Positions 32,150 to 44,177 of a stretch of DNA of 64,000 bases are shown piece after piece. A model generated the notes under the pieces. The model was given only the letters and a program-made list of their open reading frames with translations. It was not told where the DNA came from and did not search any database. How positions within the stretch are numbered: position 1 is the stretch's first letter; each line of letters opens with the position of its first letter. This stretch comes from Hormiphora californensis (taxonomy: Eukaryota; Ctenophora; Tentaculata; Cydippida; Pleurobrachiidae). Position numbers and translations under genes: made by a program. Location: NCBI GenBank assembly GCA_020137815.1, contig CM035359.1, positions 7,227,239-7,291,238 of the forward strand, written 5' to 3'.

Positions 32150-33213
32150 GTAGGTGTGTGGTTGGTGGTGTGTTTAACTGGGTATCGTATCAGGTGTGAT
32201 TTTATTGGGAGGTTCTAGTTAACACCCTGAAACGGGGTACTATTGGACAATCTTTTTTATTTTGTAACAGACCATTAATTGGAAGGGAACTGCAGTTTGG
32301 TTCAAAAGTGATTTTAGTGTCCTAATATATTGTAACCCACCACCCCGGCAACAAATATGACAATCTGTTAATGGGTTTTTAATCTTTAAGCTAGCAGGTT
32401 CGTTTGACCAAGGGTTATTATATTGGGTGTGTGATTGGAGAGATGATGTGTGTAAGGAAGGTGTGTGTGAGGAGGGTGTGTTGAAGAAAGATGACATGAG
32501 GTGACATGAGATGACATAGAGGTGATGATATGAAGTATGAACAGAGAGCCCTGGGATGTATTATGTTAGCCATCTATTGGTTATCTTTGGGAACAGTTGC
32601 CTCTCTTGTATTGAGTTGTTTTATTAATTCCAGTAAAACATTTTCCAATACTAGTTTGGATACTTGTTTAATAAAACCTCAACAAGATGGAGACCTGTAA
32701 AATTTTGGTTGCTCAGGGGTTGCTCAAACGAGCCTGCTAATCTGTCATTGTATGCAGAATTGGACTAAAAATCCTTTTTCAGCTGTTGCTGGGCTGTTGC
32801 TGGGGTCTTTTAATAATCGTACCAGGGCTAGTGATAACAGCAATTAGGGGGTGAAAATGACTCATTTATTCGCAATAAAGAATCATTTGGCAGTATTGAT
32901 ACATCTGGATAATCTTTGATAATGACTTGGATAATTACTCAAATGATCGATCCTGGATAACGATTAGTTATCCCGTGGTATCAGGGGTAGATAGTCTGAG
33001 TTAGTTAATTATTATAATGATTCAAGGATGAGATCCTGCTAATTATTATAAGACTAAATGTTCGGGTTATTCGGGTCTATTGATCCCCTATCTGTTTTTG
33101 TACAGACATCTGGTACGATTATTAGAACTACATTTTGATTTTGGAAATTATCTTCCTTCTAGTTTATTATTACCATTATTAGTAAGAGTCACTAGTGTGG
33201 ACTGTGGTTGATT

Positions 33214-33437
33214 ACAGTGGTCATCCGACATAATTGCCATATCTCGACGTGAACTTCGACGTGGAATTCGACCAGGAATAGCAGGCGTTTGTAGTTATGA
33301 ACGCCTGCTGCCCATGCCGCACGTGCCAATGTGCCGCGCACAGCAGGCGTTCATAACTACAAACGCCTGCTATTCCTAGTCGAATTCCACGTCGAAGTTC
33401 ACGTCGAGATATGGCAATTATGTCGGATGACCACTGT
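33214..33437. mobile_element. Near-perfect 224-bp palindrome (MITE/foldback)
   Basis: ACAGTGGTCATCCGACATAA...GGAATAGCAGGCGTTTGTAG is mirrored on the right arm with about one mismatch in nearly 100 bp. The central loop is CCATGCCGCACGTGCCAATG. Such high arm identity implies recent origin or ongoing arm conversion. Confidence 0.9.
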
Positions 33438-34583
33438 TATAACAGATAACTTCTGTGTCACGGCCCGTACCACGCTAGTGCCCCTTACTTTTGGTGGCCT
33501 AAAAGTTACTACTTATTATTATATTAATTGTAGGTTTTTCGGCCTAAAAGTTATCGCCTATTAGTATAGGTTTGTTTTTTGTGTACAGTATCTTTTTTAA
33601 CGTGAACTTCATCTTATGATGTAGTGTGAAAGAAATATTTCTTATATGTCATGCACAGTTACTAATCTTTGTTAAATCCTCAGATCTGCACTCAATGATC
33701 TACTACTGAGTGCAGGGGACTGAGTGTAACAGGTAAAGTTACTCAGTTTTTAAGGTAAAAATGAATGGTTAACGCATGAATGGTTAACGCATGTAAATGT
33801 GAAATGTCACCCAGTAAAAACAAAGCAGCAAAACTGCTGTTTTGGTTTTCTATTGGCCCATATGAATGATTAATGAAACTCATTATGAATGATTAAACTA
33901 ATTATTCAATGTGGCTACTGTATAATGCTAGCGGTATAGTGACCCGCTAGCGCCATTAGTATTGTTTATCTTACTATCGACCATTTAGGAATCGACGCTT
34001 TGGAAAGCTATTCGTTTCTTATTACAAACTATTTTCCAAAATCTTACATTCGATTCCTGCTATGCCAGGTTAGTATCAAAAGTTAGTCCCAGAAAGTTAC
34101 AATTTGATTTTGAAAAGAGAGAGAAAAAGAGAGAGAGAGACCATCTCCCAATATGATTATGCTGCTGATGGTCCCGGGGCACTGTCTCCCTACATGGCTC
34201 CATTAGCATCATTGGGAGTATTGTTACAAAATATCGTGCACAGGGGTTGTAGGAGGTTTGTAATACACCACTTCCCTGTGTTTTTATGGAATTGTTTTGT
34301 TAATAGTTATTGTTATAGGAGTTTTAAATTCCATAATTTATAACTTGTCTCACCCCCGGATTATGTCTGATTTGGTTCGTTAAGCCAGGAGATCGTGCTG
34401 TTTAATTTGGTTGCTGTTATTGCTATTTCTGAGAAAAGAGCACTACAGATTCTCGAAAAGTGTCAGCTTGGTCCGTCCTCTTCATTTCCATGCCTGCAGT
34501 GCTGGAAATATGGGCGAGATCATTTGGCATTGAGAGTCTGTACCAGGCCATATATGGCTATCTCTGGCTTTTACTTTGGTTAA

Positions 34584-34712
34584 ATAAAGTCGGATTTTTT
34601 GAAGTTGTCACCCCCAAACGACCACGCATGTGAAATTTATCAATTTTGACGCGCAAAAACATTCCGTGCACGGAAAGGGGGATGACAACTTCAAAAATCA
34701 GACTTTACTGGT
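34584..34712. mobile_element. Small inverted-repeat element
   Basis: TAAAGTCGGATTTTTTGAAG TTGTCA CCCCC at the left is mirrored by GGGGG ATGACAACTTCAAAAATCAG...TTTA at the right. Short MITE-like unit without coding capacity. Confidence 0.75.
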
Positions 34713-34792
34713 GCTTGCTAGAAGTGAAATGATATGGGATGTTCCTTGATTCTTGAGTGGTTATTCTAATTCTACTTCTAGCAACACTATAC

Positions 34793-34970
34793 TATAGAGA
34801 TTACAAAGTTAAGAGGAAGACTACCCCCGTTGTCATGTTTCCATGGCAATAAAAGGAGGTATACTACAGGATAATGAGGTGATGATAATCACCACCGGAG
34901 TAGTCTCCTTTTATCGCCATGGAAACATGACAATGGGGGCAGTCTTCCTCTTAACTTTGTAATCTCTATA
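34793..34970. mobile_element. Inverted-repeat element, arms about 75 bp
   Basis: TATAGAGATTACAAAGTTAA...CATGTTTCCATGG pairs with CCATGGAAACATG...TTAACTTTGTAATCTCTATA. The centre is GGATAATGAGGTGATGATAATC. A few mismatches only. Confidence 0.85.
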
Positions 34971-35624
34971 CTTCAGGCTCAATGCCATACATGTTAACCC
35001 CAAACTTTTCAAAATTTAATTACTGTAAAACTTTCTGAAATAACGTGTATTTATTGTCAAATACTCTACGGTATCGAACGGGTGCAAAGGTCAAAATCAT
35101 CATCACAGCCACACACTCACAGTTAGAGTCATAATCTCACTGATAACCACCTTTTTTGGAGGATTAAGATAGGTCTGTTGCGCGCGGATAGTTCTAAACT
35201 TCTCTGCCGTTTATCGCCGCGCTTAATCAATCGCGCGCGTCGCAAAATAAGATCAGGTAAGAAGTTTGAATTTAAAAACAGTGCAGGGTTTTTTATTTTT
35301 GAATTTCTCTTTTTAGTTTTTTTTTTAAACTTTTCTAGTTCTGATCATAGGCCACATCACAACGGTTGATACTGAATCGATAAGAATCACGTCATCCCTT
35401 CAGGGTGACGCACGCCTTGCAGCGGGATCAAAAGATGTAGTTTTTCTACTGAATCAGTGGGGTGACGTGAGCCTGCCCGATCAAAAATGCATTGCTATCT
35501 AGTATTCACCACTAAAATAGTGATTAAAATTACCTAAGTAGCTTTCACTAAGGTTTCTATTCACTCCACTTGGTTTCCTTTGGAAAGATCTTTCAGTTAT
35601 TCATAGTTTCCCGTTATCAGTGAC

Positions 35625-38600
35625 ATGGCGGGTACCATCACGGAGGTAGAATATTGTCTGGTGTGTAAAGCCCAGATGGACAGGTATGCAGGTTGAACAT
35701 TACAAGTGTTCATCTCAGTAGATAAGAGAGACATATATATGTGTTTTGCTTTTCATTGTCATTTGGCTGATACATATAACCTGCTGACTTTCCATGTCAT
35801 CTGAGTGTTGGCTCCTTTTGAGCTAAAGCTTTGTGTACAATACTAAATTTTTTACGAATGTTTACGAATGTTTACGAATGAATATTTTCAGGGTGGAAGA
35901 GGCAGCAGTTAGCTTACTACAGTTTGGGAAAGTACACATGAAATGTTTTCGTTGTGAGATCTGTACTATTCCTCTAAATCTCTCTAACTTCAGGTAAAAC
36001 TGGGGTTTCAGTTTCTAAATGATATTGAGAATATAATACTGGTTGACTTTGAGATGATAATATTATCCCTCTTTACAGGTTTGAAAACCACTCTCTGAGG
36101 TTAACTTGTTCCAGTCATTCTGGTGTCGACGGAGGGGAGACATCTGTCACCCAGTTCAAAGTTTGTCAAACTATTCCTTATTACTTATTAGTGTTCTTAA
36201 TAGATAGGCTGATTAGGAACTGTTCACGATCAATTCAAAAATAAGGTGCTATTCCTAGAAATATATCATTATCACGCGAACGTTATAATGGCAGCACTCT
36301 CATTTCACTATTTCAGGGGCGGTTTTTCTCAGTAGCTGCGTTGGCGGACTATTCTTCACTCGAAAAGTAATTATACCATTTATGGAGATACAATATAGTA
36401 AAGAGGCAAACCCAGCAGTGTGTGTAACTCATCTTTTCATCCTAGCTCTCCACTTTCACTACCACTCTAGCTCTCTTCGGAATACTGGAATAGAATGACT
36501 TTTCGGAATAGAAAGACTCTATGGAATAGAACCATGTGTTTTTTTAGTGCTGTGGAGCCCTGTTAGAACTAAACAAGTGTTTCTTGTACTGTTTTGAGCA
36601 AGAAGTCAAGTAGAGCGAATATAGTGAATAAACCAAACCTAGGAGGGAAGTTAGATTTGGTTTTTATTATATTTGGTTTATTCACTTTATTCGCTTTACT
36701 TGGCTGTCACCAGGAATCTAAAACATCTGGATACAACATCAGCCTTCATTGAGACAAGCTCGGACAAGTTTATGGCGGAACTGAGGAGCTTTCAAAATCT
36801 AATTCTTGCCAAATCTCAAGTCAAGGTAAATAAAACACGTGTAGAAGTAGAACTAGGAAAAGAGCCAAAATATCATGGTTGTGTCATCCTGTGCAGTAGG
36901 CTAGGTGGTTGATCCGCTCGTATAATACCCCCCGATGTATTTAATTACCCCTGTCTCTCCCCCAGCAATGTTTGCAAGACGAACCCCCCAAAGCAGGGTG
37001 CATCACTAGCAATCATCTCAATACTAACAAGCTAGTGGACTGTAATGAAAAGTTCTGGATTGAGATACCTAGTCAGGAACTTACACAGATAGAGGTTAGT
37101 AGTTGCCTAGCTAGACTATGTTTCGCGCGCCCCGCGAGGTTAGTAGTAGTACATGCAGTGATCGTGAAGTCTTATAAGTCTAACATATCACTATATCAGT
37201 AGAGCTATGCTTTGACCGGGGGATGAGGACGCAAAACCCAAGTAAATTGTTACACGGGGTTCCCCCCCCCCTTAGTTTCCTTTCTGTTACAGATAGAACC
37301 CCTCCTAGTAGTTCCTTCCTGATACAGCTGATATAAGTAGCCCCTGTAACAGCTGATATATAGCCCCTCTTATCTATACTTCCCTTTCTGTTACAGATAG
37401 AACTGCACGAGGATGATATTTACAGAGTTCACTTCCTGGATCACGACCACTGGAATTATTATACAGTTGAGGATGGTGCTGGGCCCTGTATTCTGTCCTT
37501 CAAACAGGAGGTATGTTGGTGTTTTGTGGTGGTGTTACCATGGTAACTAGAGTGGTTGGTTCAACACCCTTCTTTACGGCGGCGCCCCTTCCTCTCCTAG
37601 TATCACACTAGAACGGAAGATCCACGTTCATTATGTCCCCCGCCAAGGTCACATACGGTAGGCGGTAAATGTTAACCAGATCTGTGAGAATTTTGCACGT
37701 TTTTGCCCATAACTCAGCCATTTCTTGACTAATTTGCAAAATCTTTGGCTCATTGGAAAGAGGACATTGAGATCTCTCAAATGTGCTCAAGAAAATATAA
37801 ATTGGCGCAAATTGCACGGCGTGGTGGCCAAAACGCGCATTTTGCGCCATGACGCCGCGCATTTTGCGCCGATTTTAGTTTTATTGGGCTCATTTAAAAG
37901 AGCTCAATGTCCTCTTTCCAACGCGCCCAAGATTTTGCAAATTGGTCAAGAAATGACTGAGTTATGGACAAAAACGTGGTTTTGCACGTACGTTTTCTCT
38001 CAGATCTGGTTAACATTTACCGCCTACCGTCACATACACACTCTGTGTGCTAAATCTCATACCAGCGACTGCCTGGGTGTAACCAGTGGTTACTAACTGG
38101 TAAAATGTAACCATGGCAACAATTTCTTCAGGTTTCATCAGGAACTAGAGAGCATTTCCGAATTCTAGTTCGGGGGTACTGTCACCTTGCTCACGGCCTA
38201 CTTCAACCGACCGCCATATCTGCTAACAGGTGATCCAGCTTCGTCTGTCTGTGAGTGTGATTGTGTGTGGGTATGTGTATCTCGAGTATATCAGCGACTC
38301 TTGTCTCGATTCTCGCGTGTCAGTGTGCCAATCAGTTGAACCAGTCCACTCGTGATTTCTACCAAACTTTGTAGTGAGCATGTTTCATTCCCAGATACGA
38401 GAGAGACGAAGTGGTCAGGGCAGTAGGGAAAGAGATGGGTTTTACCAACCCCTTCGTGTTGGTATCACATCACAAGGCTAAAAGGGAGCTACTGAAACTT
38501 GATAACTGTTTCTTCAAGCACCAATACAAGGTATATAATAAAATGAATATCTACAGTTCAAATTGTATTTAGAAACTGTGAAAAGAACCTGTTATCAATA

Positions 38601-41600
38601 GATTAGTCAGGTGTTTTGTTTTATGGAATCTCTCTCTCAATACAGGGGTGCTGAAACTCCGTGATAACCAGCTCCCTCTCTTGGCAGGTTGGGGTTGTGT
38701 TTCTAAAGGAGTATCAGAGATGCGAAGAAGAGATATTTGGAAACCAACAGGAGGACAGCCCCAGATTTGAGGAATTCCTCCGACTTATTGGGAAAAGGTA
38801 ACAGTGATGTTGAGAGAGGTAACAGTGATGCTGAGAGAGGTAACAGTGATGTTGAGAGAGGTAACAGTGATGTTGAGAGAGGTAACAGTGATGTTGAGAG
38901 AGGTAACAGTGATGTTGAGAGAGGTAACAGTGATGTTGAGAGAGAGGTAACAGTGATGTTGAGAGAGGTAACAGTGATGTTGAGAGTTTGTGTACCTATT
39001 GTACATATTGTACATACAGGGGTGAGAGCAGATGTTTGCTACATCTGGTGTACTGTGTAAAAGAGCTATGTGGTCTATCGTGGTTCGCAGTAAAGTAGCT
39101 CTGTACTTAATTCGAAGAACTTCGTTCGATCCCGGGCCTAACTGCCTCCCTATTTAACTTGATCAGATCTCATTGATGATCGAAGACTCATCTCCTCCAA
39201 CTTAGGGTTACACTGAAAGGGTTCAAGGGATTCAGGGGAGGTTTAGATGCCATCAGCAACCAGACAGGGGAGGAGTCTGTCCATACCACTTGGAGAAGTA
39301 GGTGATACAAGTAGCGAGGTGCTATCATAGAGTGACACTCTGAATAATGAGTTCAGAGCAAGAATTAAATAGGGAAGAAAATCGAAAAATAACACTTTTT
39401 TTAGTTACTGACTTGTGATCTGAGTCATACTAAGATTACTTTTGCCCAAGTTCAGATTTAATTGATAATTTAATTCAATGTTACAGATAATGAGTTTATG
39501 TTCCACGTTTCAACACTTTTACCTTACTCTTACGAAGACAAGCAACAGGTAAAAATCTAGAAAATCTAGTAGTCACCGTAACTTATCCATCCTTCTCCTT
39601 ACTTCAATCATCTCTATCAACCCCCTCGACTAGACCCCCTCTATAATTATACCTCTCTCCCACTTCTTTTCCCTCTCTATCTCGACCCTCCCCAGTTACA
39701 AAGAAAGCGGCACATTGGTAACGATATCGCATGTATTGTGTTCCTGGATGGTCCAACTGTGCGATTTAACCCGTCCTGTATCAAGAGCCACTTCTTACAT
39801 GTGTTTATTGTGGTTCGACCTGTCCCAGGCGGATATAATGTAAGTAATGGGTGTGTTTAGAGTGAGAAGTCCTGGGGGCTGATTTAGGCTGATGCATGCC
39901 ATGACTGTCGCTCGATCGAAACTAGGGCGCCTACTATTAGCCAATATATCGCTATACTAATGGTAGAACACTCTTCACACATGTGGTATAGCTACACCAT
40001 CTCCAGTAGCTAATTCAAGATTGGAGGGCGTGGGGGTGACTCACAACTCTTCTTTTTTCACCCTCTCTCCCTGGTCTCTCCAAAGAAGTATAATCAATAG
40101 ATATCTGACTACATTTGGTATAAACGGTTGTACACTACCCCCTCCCCCACACAGCAGCTGACCCTCTGCAGCTTGACAGAGGGTGGGGTAGTGTAGTTAT
40201 CGACGTAGCGCGCGGTGTCATCCCTGTGAGACCCTCTGCGCAGTCATTGGCCAGTGAAGCACGCTTGCAACACATGCCGTGTGGGATTTGGGACCGCGCG
40301 CGCGAGGAGTACATGGGGGGAGTACATGGATTTGGGGATTATACACATTAACACGATACATTGTACATTTTCCAAGTCTTGTACACACCGTATATAACTG
40401 TAGTAAGAGCCACACAACCCTTCCCTTTCAGTTGGCAGTGGTGGCGAAGAATGGGGTCATGCTCTTCGGACCTCAAGTTAGAACAGACTATGTATTCCAA
40501 CGGGTGAGTCTTCAGGATATGGGATATGAGGTCGCTCAAATCTCACTCTCAGCACAAGTAACCATATCTCCCCACACACAGGACAACAAGTTCAGAGACT
40601 TCCTGATGTGTAAGATAGTGAACGGACAGAATGCTGCTTTCAACGCTTCAAAATTCAAAGTTATGATGGAGCGAACAAGACATCAGATGCTGGGAGACCT
40701 TGTTCAGAAGTTTAAAATTGATACGGAATCAAGGAAGCGAGATTATAATATTAACATGGAAACTGGGTATGTGATCGACACCCCCCCCCCTTCGAGAGGG
40801 GTATCTTTCATTCCTTCACCCGGTTATATTTGTCACCCACATCTCACCCCATCACCACCAGGAGAGGAACATGGCTGCCACTGGGGGCAATAAGACCCGA
40901 GTCCCCTCTCCGGGATGCCGTGTCAATGCGATACGAGAACTCCAACAAGTTGGGCAAGGATATGGAGTGTGAGTACCTCTCACCTACCTTTAATGGTAAG
41001 ATGCATCACCAGTAATGGAGAGACAATCTCGAGCTAAAAAGGGGGGGGTGACACGTAACACTTTGTAACACTTTGTAACATGTAACGTGCACAAAATATT
41101 TTCTGCACATGTTACAAAGTGTTACAAGCGTTACAAAGTGTTACAAAGTGTTACAAAGTGTTACAAAATGTTGCAAAATGTTGCAAAAAATGCCCATTTT
41201 GTAACATTTTGTAACACTTTGTAACATTTTGTAACACTTTGTAACATTTTGTAACACTTTGTAACACTTTGTAACACTTTGTAACACTTTGTAACATGTA
41301 ACGTGCACAAAAAGTTTTCTGCACATGTTACAAAGTGTTACAAAGTGTTACGTGTCACCCCCCCCTAAAAATCCCTCAAGCTCTTTAGATTGAATTTGTT
41401 GATTACGAGTATTTTATGGTCCTCTATTAGAGACACCTGCTATGTGTTACACAGTTTCATAACTCTTTCTCCCTGCAGAGTTTTGTGACGTGGTTATCTG
41501 TGTGGGGAAATGTAAAACTGTTCTGTTCGGAATCAAAGCCGTCATGTCTGTTAGGTGCAGGTAAACAACACGGGGTTTAGTTTGTATTCGAATACCTTTC

Positions 41601-43431
41601 TCCATTTCTTAGTGAGAGTGAAGTCGGGTGCTAACTCTTTATCTGTAATTACCCTCCCCTTACTACGCAGGGTGATGCAGAAGTTAATAGCGAATGCACC
41701 GTACCACGATTTCGATAGTAGGATACTGCGGCCAAAGGAGAAGCGAGATTACAGTCTAAACGCGGATGTGTACCACAGAAAACATAACAGTACCTACAGA
41801 GAGAAACAGAAAGTTAGCCTGCCTAAGGTATTGGAGACTGAGCAAGAAAGCAGTGACGCGTGATGGCTTGATTTTGGGGAGGGTTGCTTTAAATTTCCCA
41901 CGGTCTGTGTGTATATTGTATACACGCGCGCCAACTCAGGGGTCTTTAGTCCTGTCTGGTGTCTGCGCGCCCTACAGACATGACAACCAATTAGTGTGTG
42001 ACAAGGTTGTGTCCCTATACATTACACACAGGGAATTGGGAATCACCGAGCCTATAACACACCAAGGGGGTTCTAATAACACAACCCTTCACAGGTGCAG
42101 ATCGATGAATTCAACTACAGTGTGATAAACGTGGTTCTACAGTATATTCACACGGGGAGCTGCTATATCTACACCTCACACCTACCCAGTCTGATAGCCG
42201 CAGCCGACAGGTATCAGATAGATCCGATTTCAGTTTTCTAATGAGATAACATAATTGCATGGATGATAATATTTAACTTCAGATTTGAGTTACCAGAGTT
42301 ACGAGAGGCGTGTCTAAAGATCCTACCTAATGCCATATCATTCTCAACAATAATCTCAATGTTAAACGCAATGGAGCATTACATCCAGTACAAATCTGTC
42401 AAGTGCATGCTTCAGAAACTACTGGAGTTCGTAGACCAGAACATACGCAAGGTAGGTTACTACTGACTACCTGTACCTACTAGGAAAGGTAGGTTGCTAC
42501 TGACTATAGGTACCTACTAGGAAAGGTAGGTTGCTACTGACTATAGGTACCTACTAGGAAAGGTAGGTTACTACTGACTATAGGTACCTACTAGGAAAGG
42601 TAGGTTACTAGATTACTACTATCTTAGGAAAGTCCCTAGTCCCTACTCTGTTTTCTGTTTCCGATTATAATTTGAATCATTCTGAAATCTGTTTGTGTAT
42701 TTACAAACATATCCCCCTCCCTCATTTCACTCCATGTCTCTTCACAGGTGCTAGCTTTACCAGCATTTTGTGAGCTGAGTGAACACGTGTTGCAGTTAGT
42801 GTTTGCCCGAGATCTGGATATAGATGAAATAGTGAAGTTCATTGCAGCTGTGAAATGGGGCAAGGAATACTGCTCTAAACACGAGGGTAAGATATCACAG
42901 ATGGGGGGGGGGGGGGTTGAGGGTAAGATATGAGGGGGGGGGGTGTTGAGGGTATATTATTATTATGATGATCGATCAATCGAATTCTTGTAAGACTATT
43001 ATTATTTGATTCTAGTTCGACCACTACCCCTCTTATAATACACCCTCGTATTCCAGGGAAGGAACTGAAGACTGCATTACAGCAGTTAATGAACAAGGTA
43101 CAGTTCCACCTGATAAAACCACGAGATATCATGCAGGTAGGTGATGGAGAGTGTTATAGTCTCTCTCTTCTGTCATTTATAATTGTCAAACCCCTGTTAT
43201 AATGGATCGATTATAATACCAATACAAACCCTCCCTCTCTTCTCCCCCTACTAACCCCCTCCCCTCCCCTACCCCTCCAGATTGTTTACCCCTCCTCCCT
43301 TCCCCCTACAGATTGTTTACCCCTCTGGAGTGGTACCTGACCACAAACTGATAATAGCCTTGGCGTTCCAAGCTGATCCCAGAAGTGTGCAGGGGATAAA
43401 GGGGGCACCCGTCCTGGAACACACTGTATGA
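35625..43431 (+). CDS. LIM - Rap GAP - BTB - BACK protein, 847 aa, complete
   Basis: Twenty-three phase-consistent exons: 35625-35683, 35892-35993, 36079-36160, 36317-36366, 36714-36825, 36966-37094, 37397-37510, 38132-38229, 38395-38530, 38688-38797, 39206-39297, 39487-39548, 39696-39839, 40432-40503, 40582-40766, 40862-40995, 41479-41560, 41671-41827, 42095-42210, 42283-42451, 42748-42886, 43057-43136, 43312-43431. Residues about 11-75 form one LIM zinc-binding domain (C-x2-C-x20-H-x2-C-x2-C-x2-C-x19-C-x2-H). Residues about 150-490 resemble Rap GTPase-activating domains: FWIEIPS, NYYTVEDGAGPCILSFK, EHFRILVR, EEIFGNQQEDSP, VTLKGFKGFRGGLD, MFHVSTLLPY and QLQRKRHIGNDIACIVF with the catalytic Asn thumb. 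From about 560 a BTB fold starts (EFCDVVICVGKCKTVLFGIK), followed by a BACK-like helical region. Likely role: Rap1 inactivation coupled to cytoskeletal or cullin-linked BTB partners (inference). Confidence 0.92.
36608..36701. repeat. Inverted repeat in intron 4 of the LIM-RapGAP-BTB gene
   Basis: AAGTAGAGCGAATATAGTGA ATAAACCAAA and its near complement TTTGGTTTATTCACTTTATT CGCTTTACTT, 94 bp in all. The right arm ends 12 bases before the exon at 36714. Confidence 0.85.
37270..37400 (+). repeat. Duplicated 3' splice site before RapGAP exon 7
   Basis: CCTTTCTGTTACAGATAGAA occurs near 37282 and again at 37383. Between them GATACAGCTGATATA and GTAACAGCTGATATA are further degenerate copies. Only the last AG (37395-37396) continues into coding sequence. 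Confidence 0.75.
37655..38030. mobile_element. Inverted-repeat element, about 376 bp, in intron 7
   Basis: ACGGTAGGCGGTAAATGTTA ACCAGATCTG at the left and its complement at the right; the inner parts (ACATTGAGATC/CAATGTCCTC, CAAGAAATGACTGAGTTATGG) pair imperfectly. GC-rich centre GCGCATTTTGCGCC. Typical MITE structure with older, diverged arms. Confidence 0.8.
38798..38986 (+). repeat. 21-bp minisatellite beginning exactly at the donor of RapGAP exon 10
   Basis: Nine copies of GTAACAGTGATGTTGAGAGA G. The first copy starts at the splice junction, so nine AG|GTAACA donors are presented in series. Read in the exon's phase, any extension gives AGG TAA, a stop. The apparently open GNSDVER repeat belongs to another frame and is not protein. 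Confidence 0.95.
41041..41366. repeat. Palindromic GTAACACTTT array
   Basis: Left half GTGACACGTAACACTTTGTA..., right half the complement ending TTACGTGTCACCCCCC. Within it TTTGTAACAC and GTGTTACAAA iterate about 25 times, switching orientation two to three times, with CATGTAACGTGCACAAA blocks at both ends. It can fold into several alternative hairpins. Located in intron 16 of the LIM-RapGAP-BTB gene. Confidence 0.9.
42452..42612 (+). repeat. 37-bp minisatellite beginning at the donor of RapGAP exon 20
   Basis: GTAGGTTGCTACTGACTATA ..GGAAAG repeats four times plus a partial fifth, starting at 42452, 42489, 42526, 42563 and 42600. Each unit presents AAG|GTAGGT, matching the true junction CGCAAG|GTAGGT. 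Confidence 0.95.
43274..43330 (+). repeat. Duplicated acceptor and start of the last RapGAP exon
   Basis: CAG|ATTGTTTACCCCTC occurs at 43281 and again at 43312. Only the second continues as the coding exon. Confidence 0.9.
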
Positions 43432-43555
43432 GGGGGCACCCGTCCTGGAACACACTGTATGAGAGGGCCCCATGTTGATCTCACACTGTATGAGGGGGCA
43501 CCCGTCCTGGAACACACTGTATGAGGGCGCCCCACTCTGATCCTACATTGTATGA
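43401..43555 (+). repeat. 31-bp tandem repeat covering the C-terminus and stop codon of the LIM-RapGAP-BTB gene
   Basis: Five units of 31 bp (period exact). The first holds the last coding bases GGCACCCGTCCTGGAACACA...GTATGA with the stop TGA (43429-43431). Units 2 and 4 are near identical; 3 and 5 are diverged. The unit encodes APVLEHTV and then the stop. Confidence 0.95.
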
Positions 43556-44177
43556 GGGGGCCCCACTCTGATCAGAACTATTATTGAACACGTGGAATAG
43601 CTGCAGGTGGTGCGGTCAACTTGGAAGATCCCATGAAGTGTGAACGTTGTTCTCTCCCTTTACGAACAATAGCTCTGTTCTGTTAATAACTTTATAAAAC
43701 AAAGAGGTCAGATATCTCCGTGAAACTTCGTTTATTTCCAGATTTCTGATATGATTAGATTTAGTTACAGGATGTCTAGGATAGGGTAACCTAAATAAGG
43801 CTCCAATGTTTCTCAATTTTTTAGTTTCAAGTGACAGCACTATTCAAATCATACTACTGATATCCAAGCTCTAAACATGAGATGGTATTCAATTTGAGAT
43901 TATTATTCAATTGGAGATTATTATTGAAATCATACCCGGCTTGTCTGAGTACTATCGGCTCGATTATATCCTGTGTTTCACACAGCCCTGGTAGTGTTAT
44001 ATATTCCAAATATACTGTGTAGTGTGTTTTAGTGCAACTTTACCGTTATATTACCCATTGAGGGTGTGTGTTTGTGTTCAACTTTGCTGTTGTTTTCCCT
44101 TTTTAATATTTCACTAACCAAAACACGAGAGTTTGCAAAATGTGTTTCAACGAGAATAGTAAATCAAACTAAATAAA

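Larger units (their letters stand above)
31539..35624. other. Gene-free interval rich in palindromes
   Basis: After the 3' UTR no coding signal is seen. The interval holds three long inverted repeats, annotated separately (33214-33437, 34584-34712, 34793-34970), and a GA-rich tract at 34113-34140. Confidence 0.6.

Noticed and set aside
38737-39060. Protein-like GNSDVER repeat after RapGAP exon 10
   Set aside because: It is in a different frame from the exon; in the true frame the repeat begins with a stop.
39105-39140. CGTTCGATCCCGGGC, resembling a tRNA T-arm / B-box
   Set aside because: No A-box at the right distance and no cloverleaf can be drawn; insufficient for a tRNA or SINE call.
42452-42612. 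CRISPR-like or regulatory spacer array
   Set aside because: Units are contiguous without unique spacers and sit in a eukaryotic intron; it is a minisatellite.
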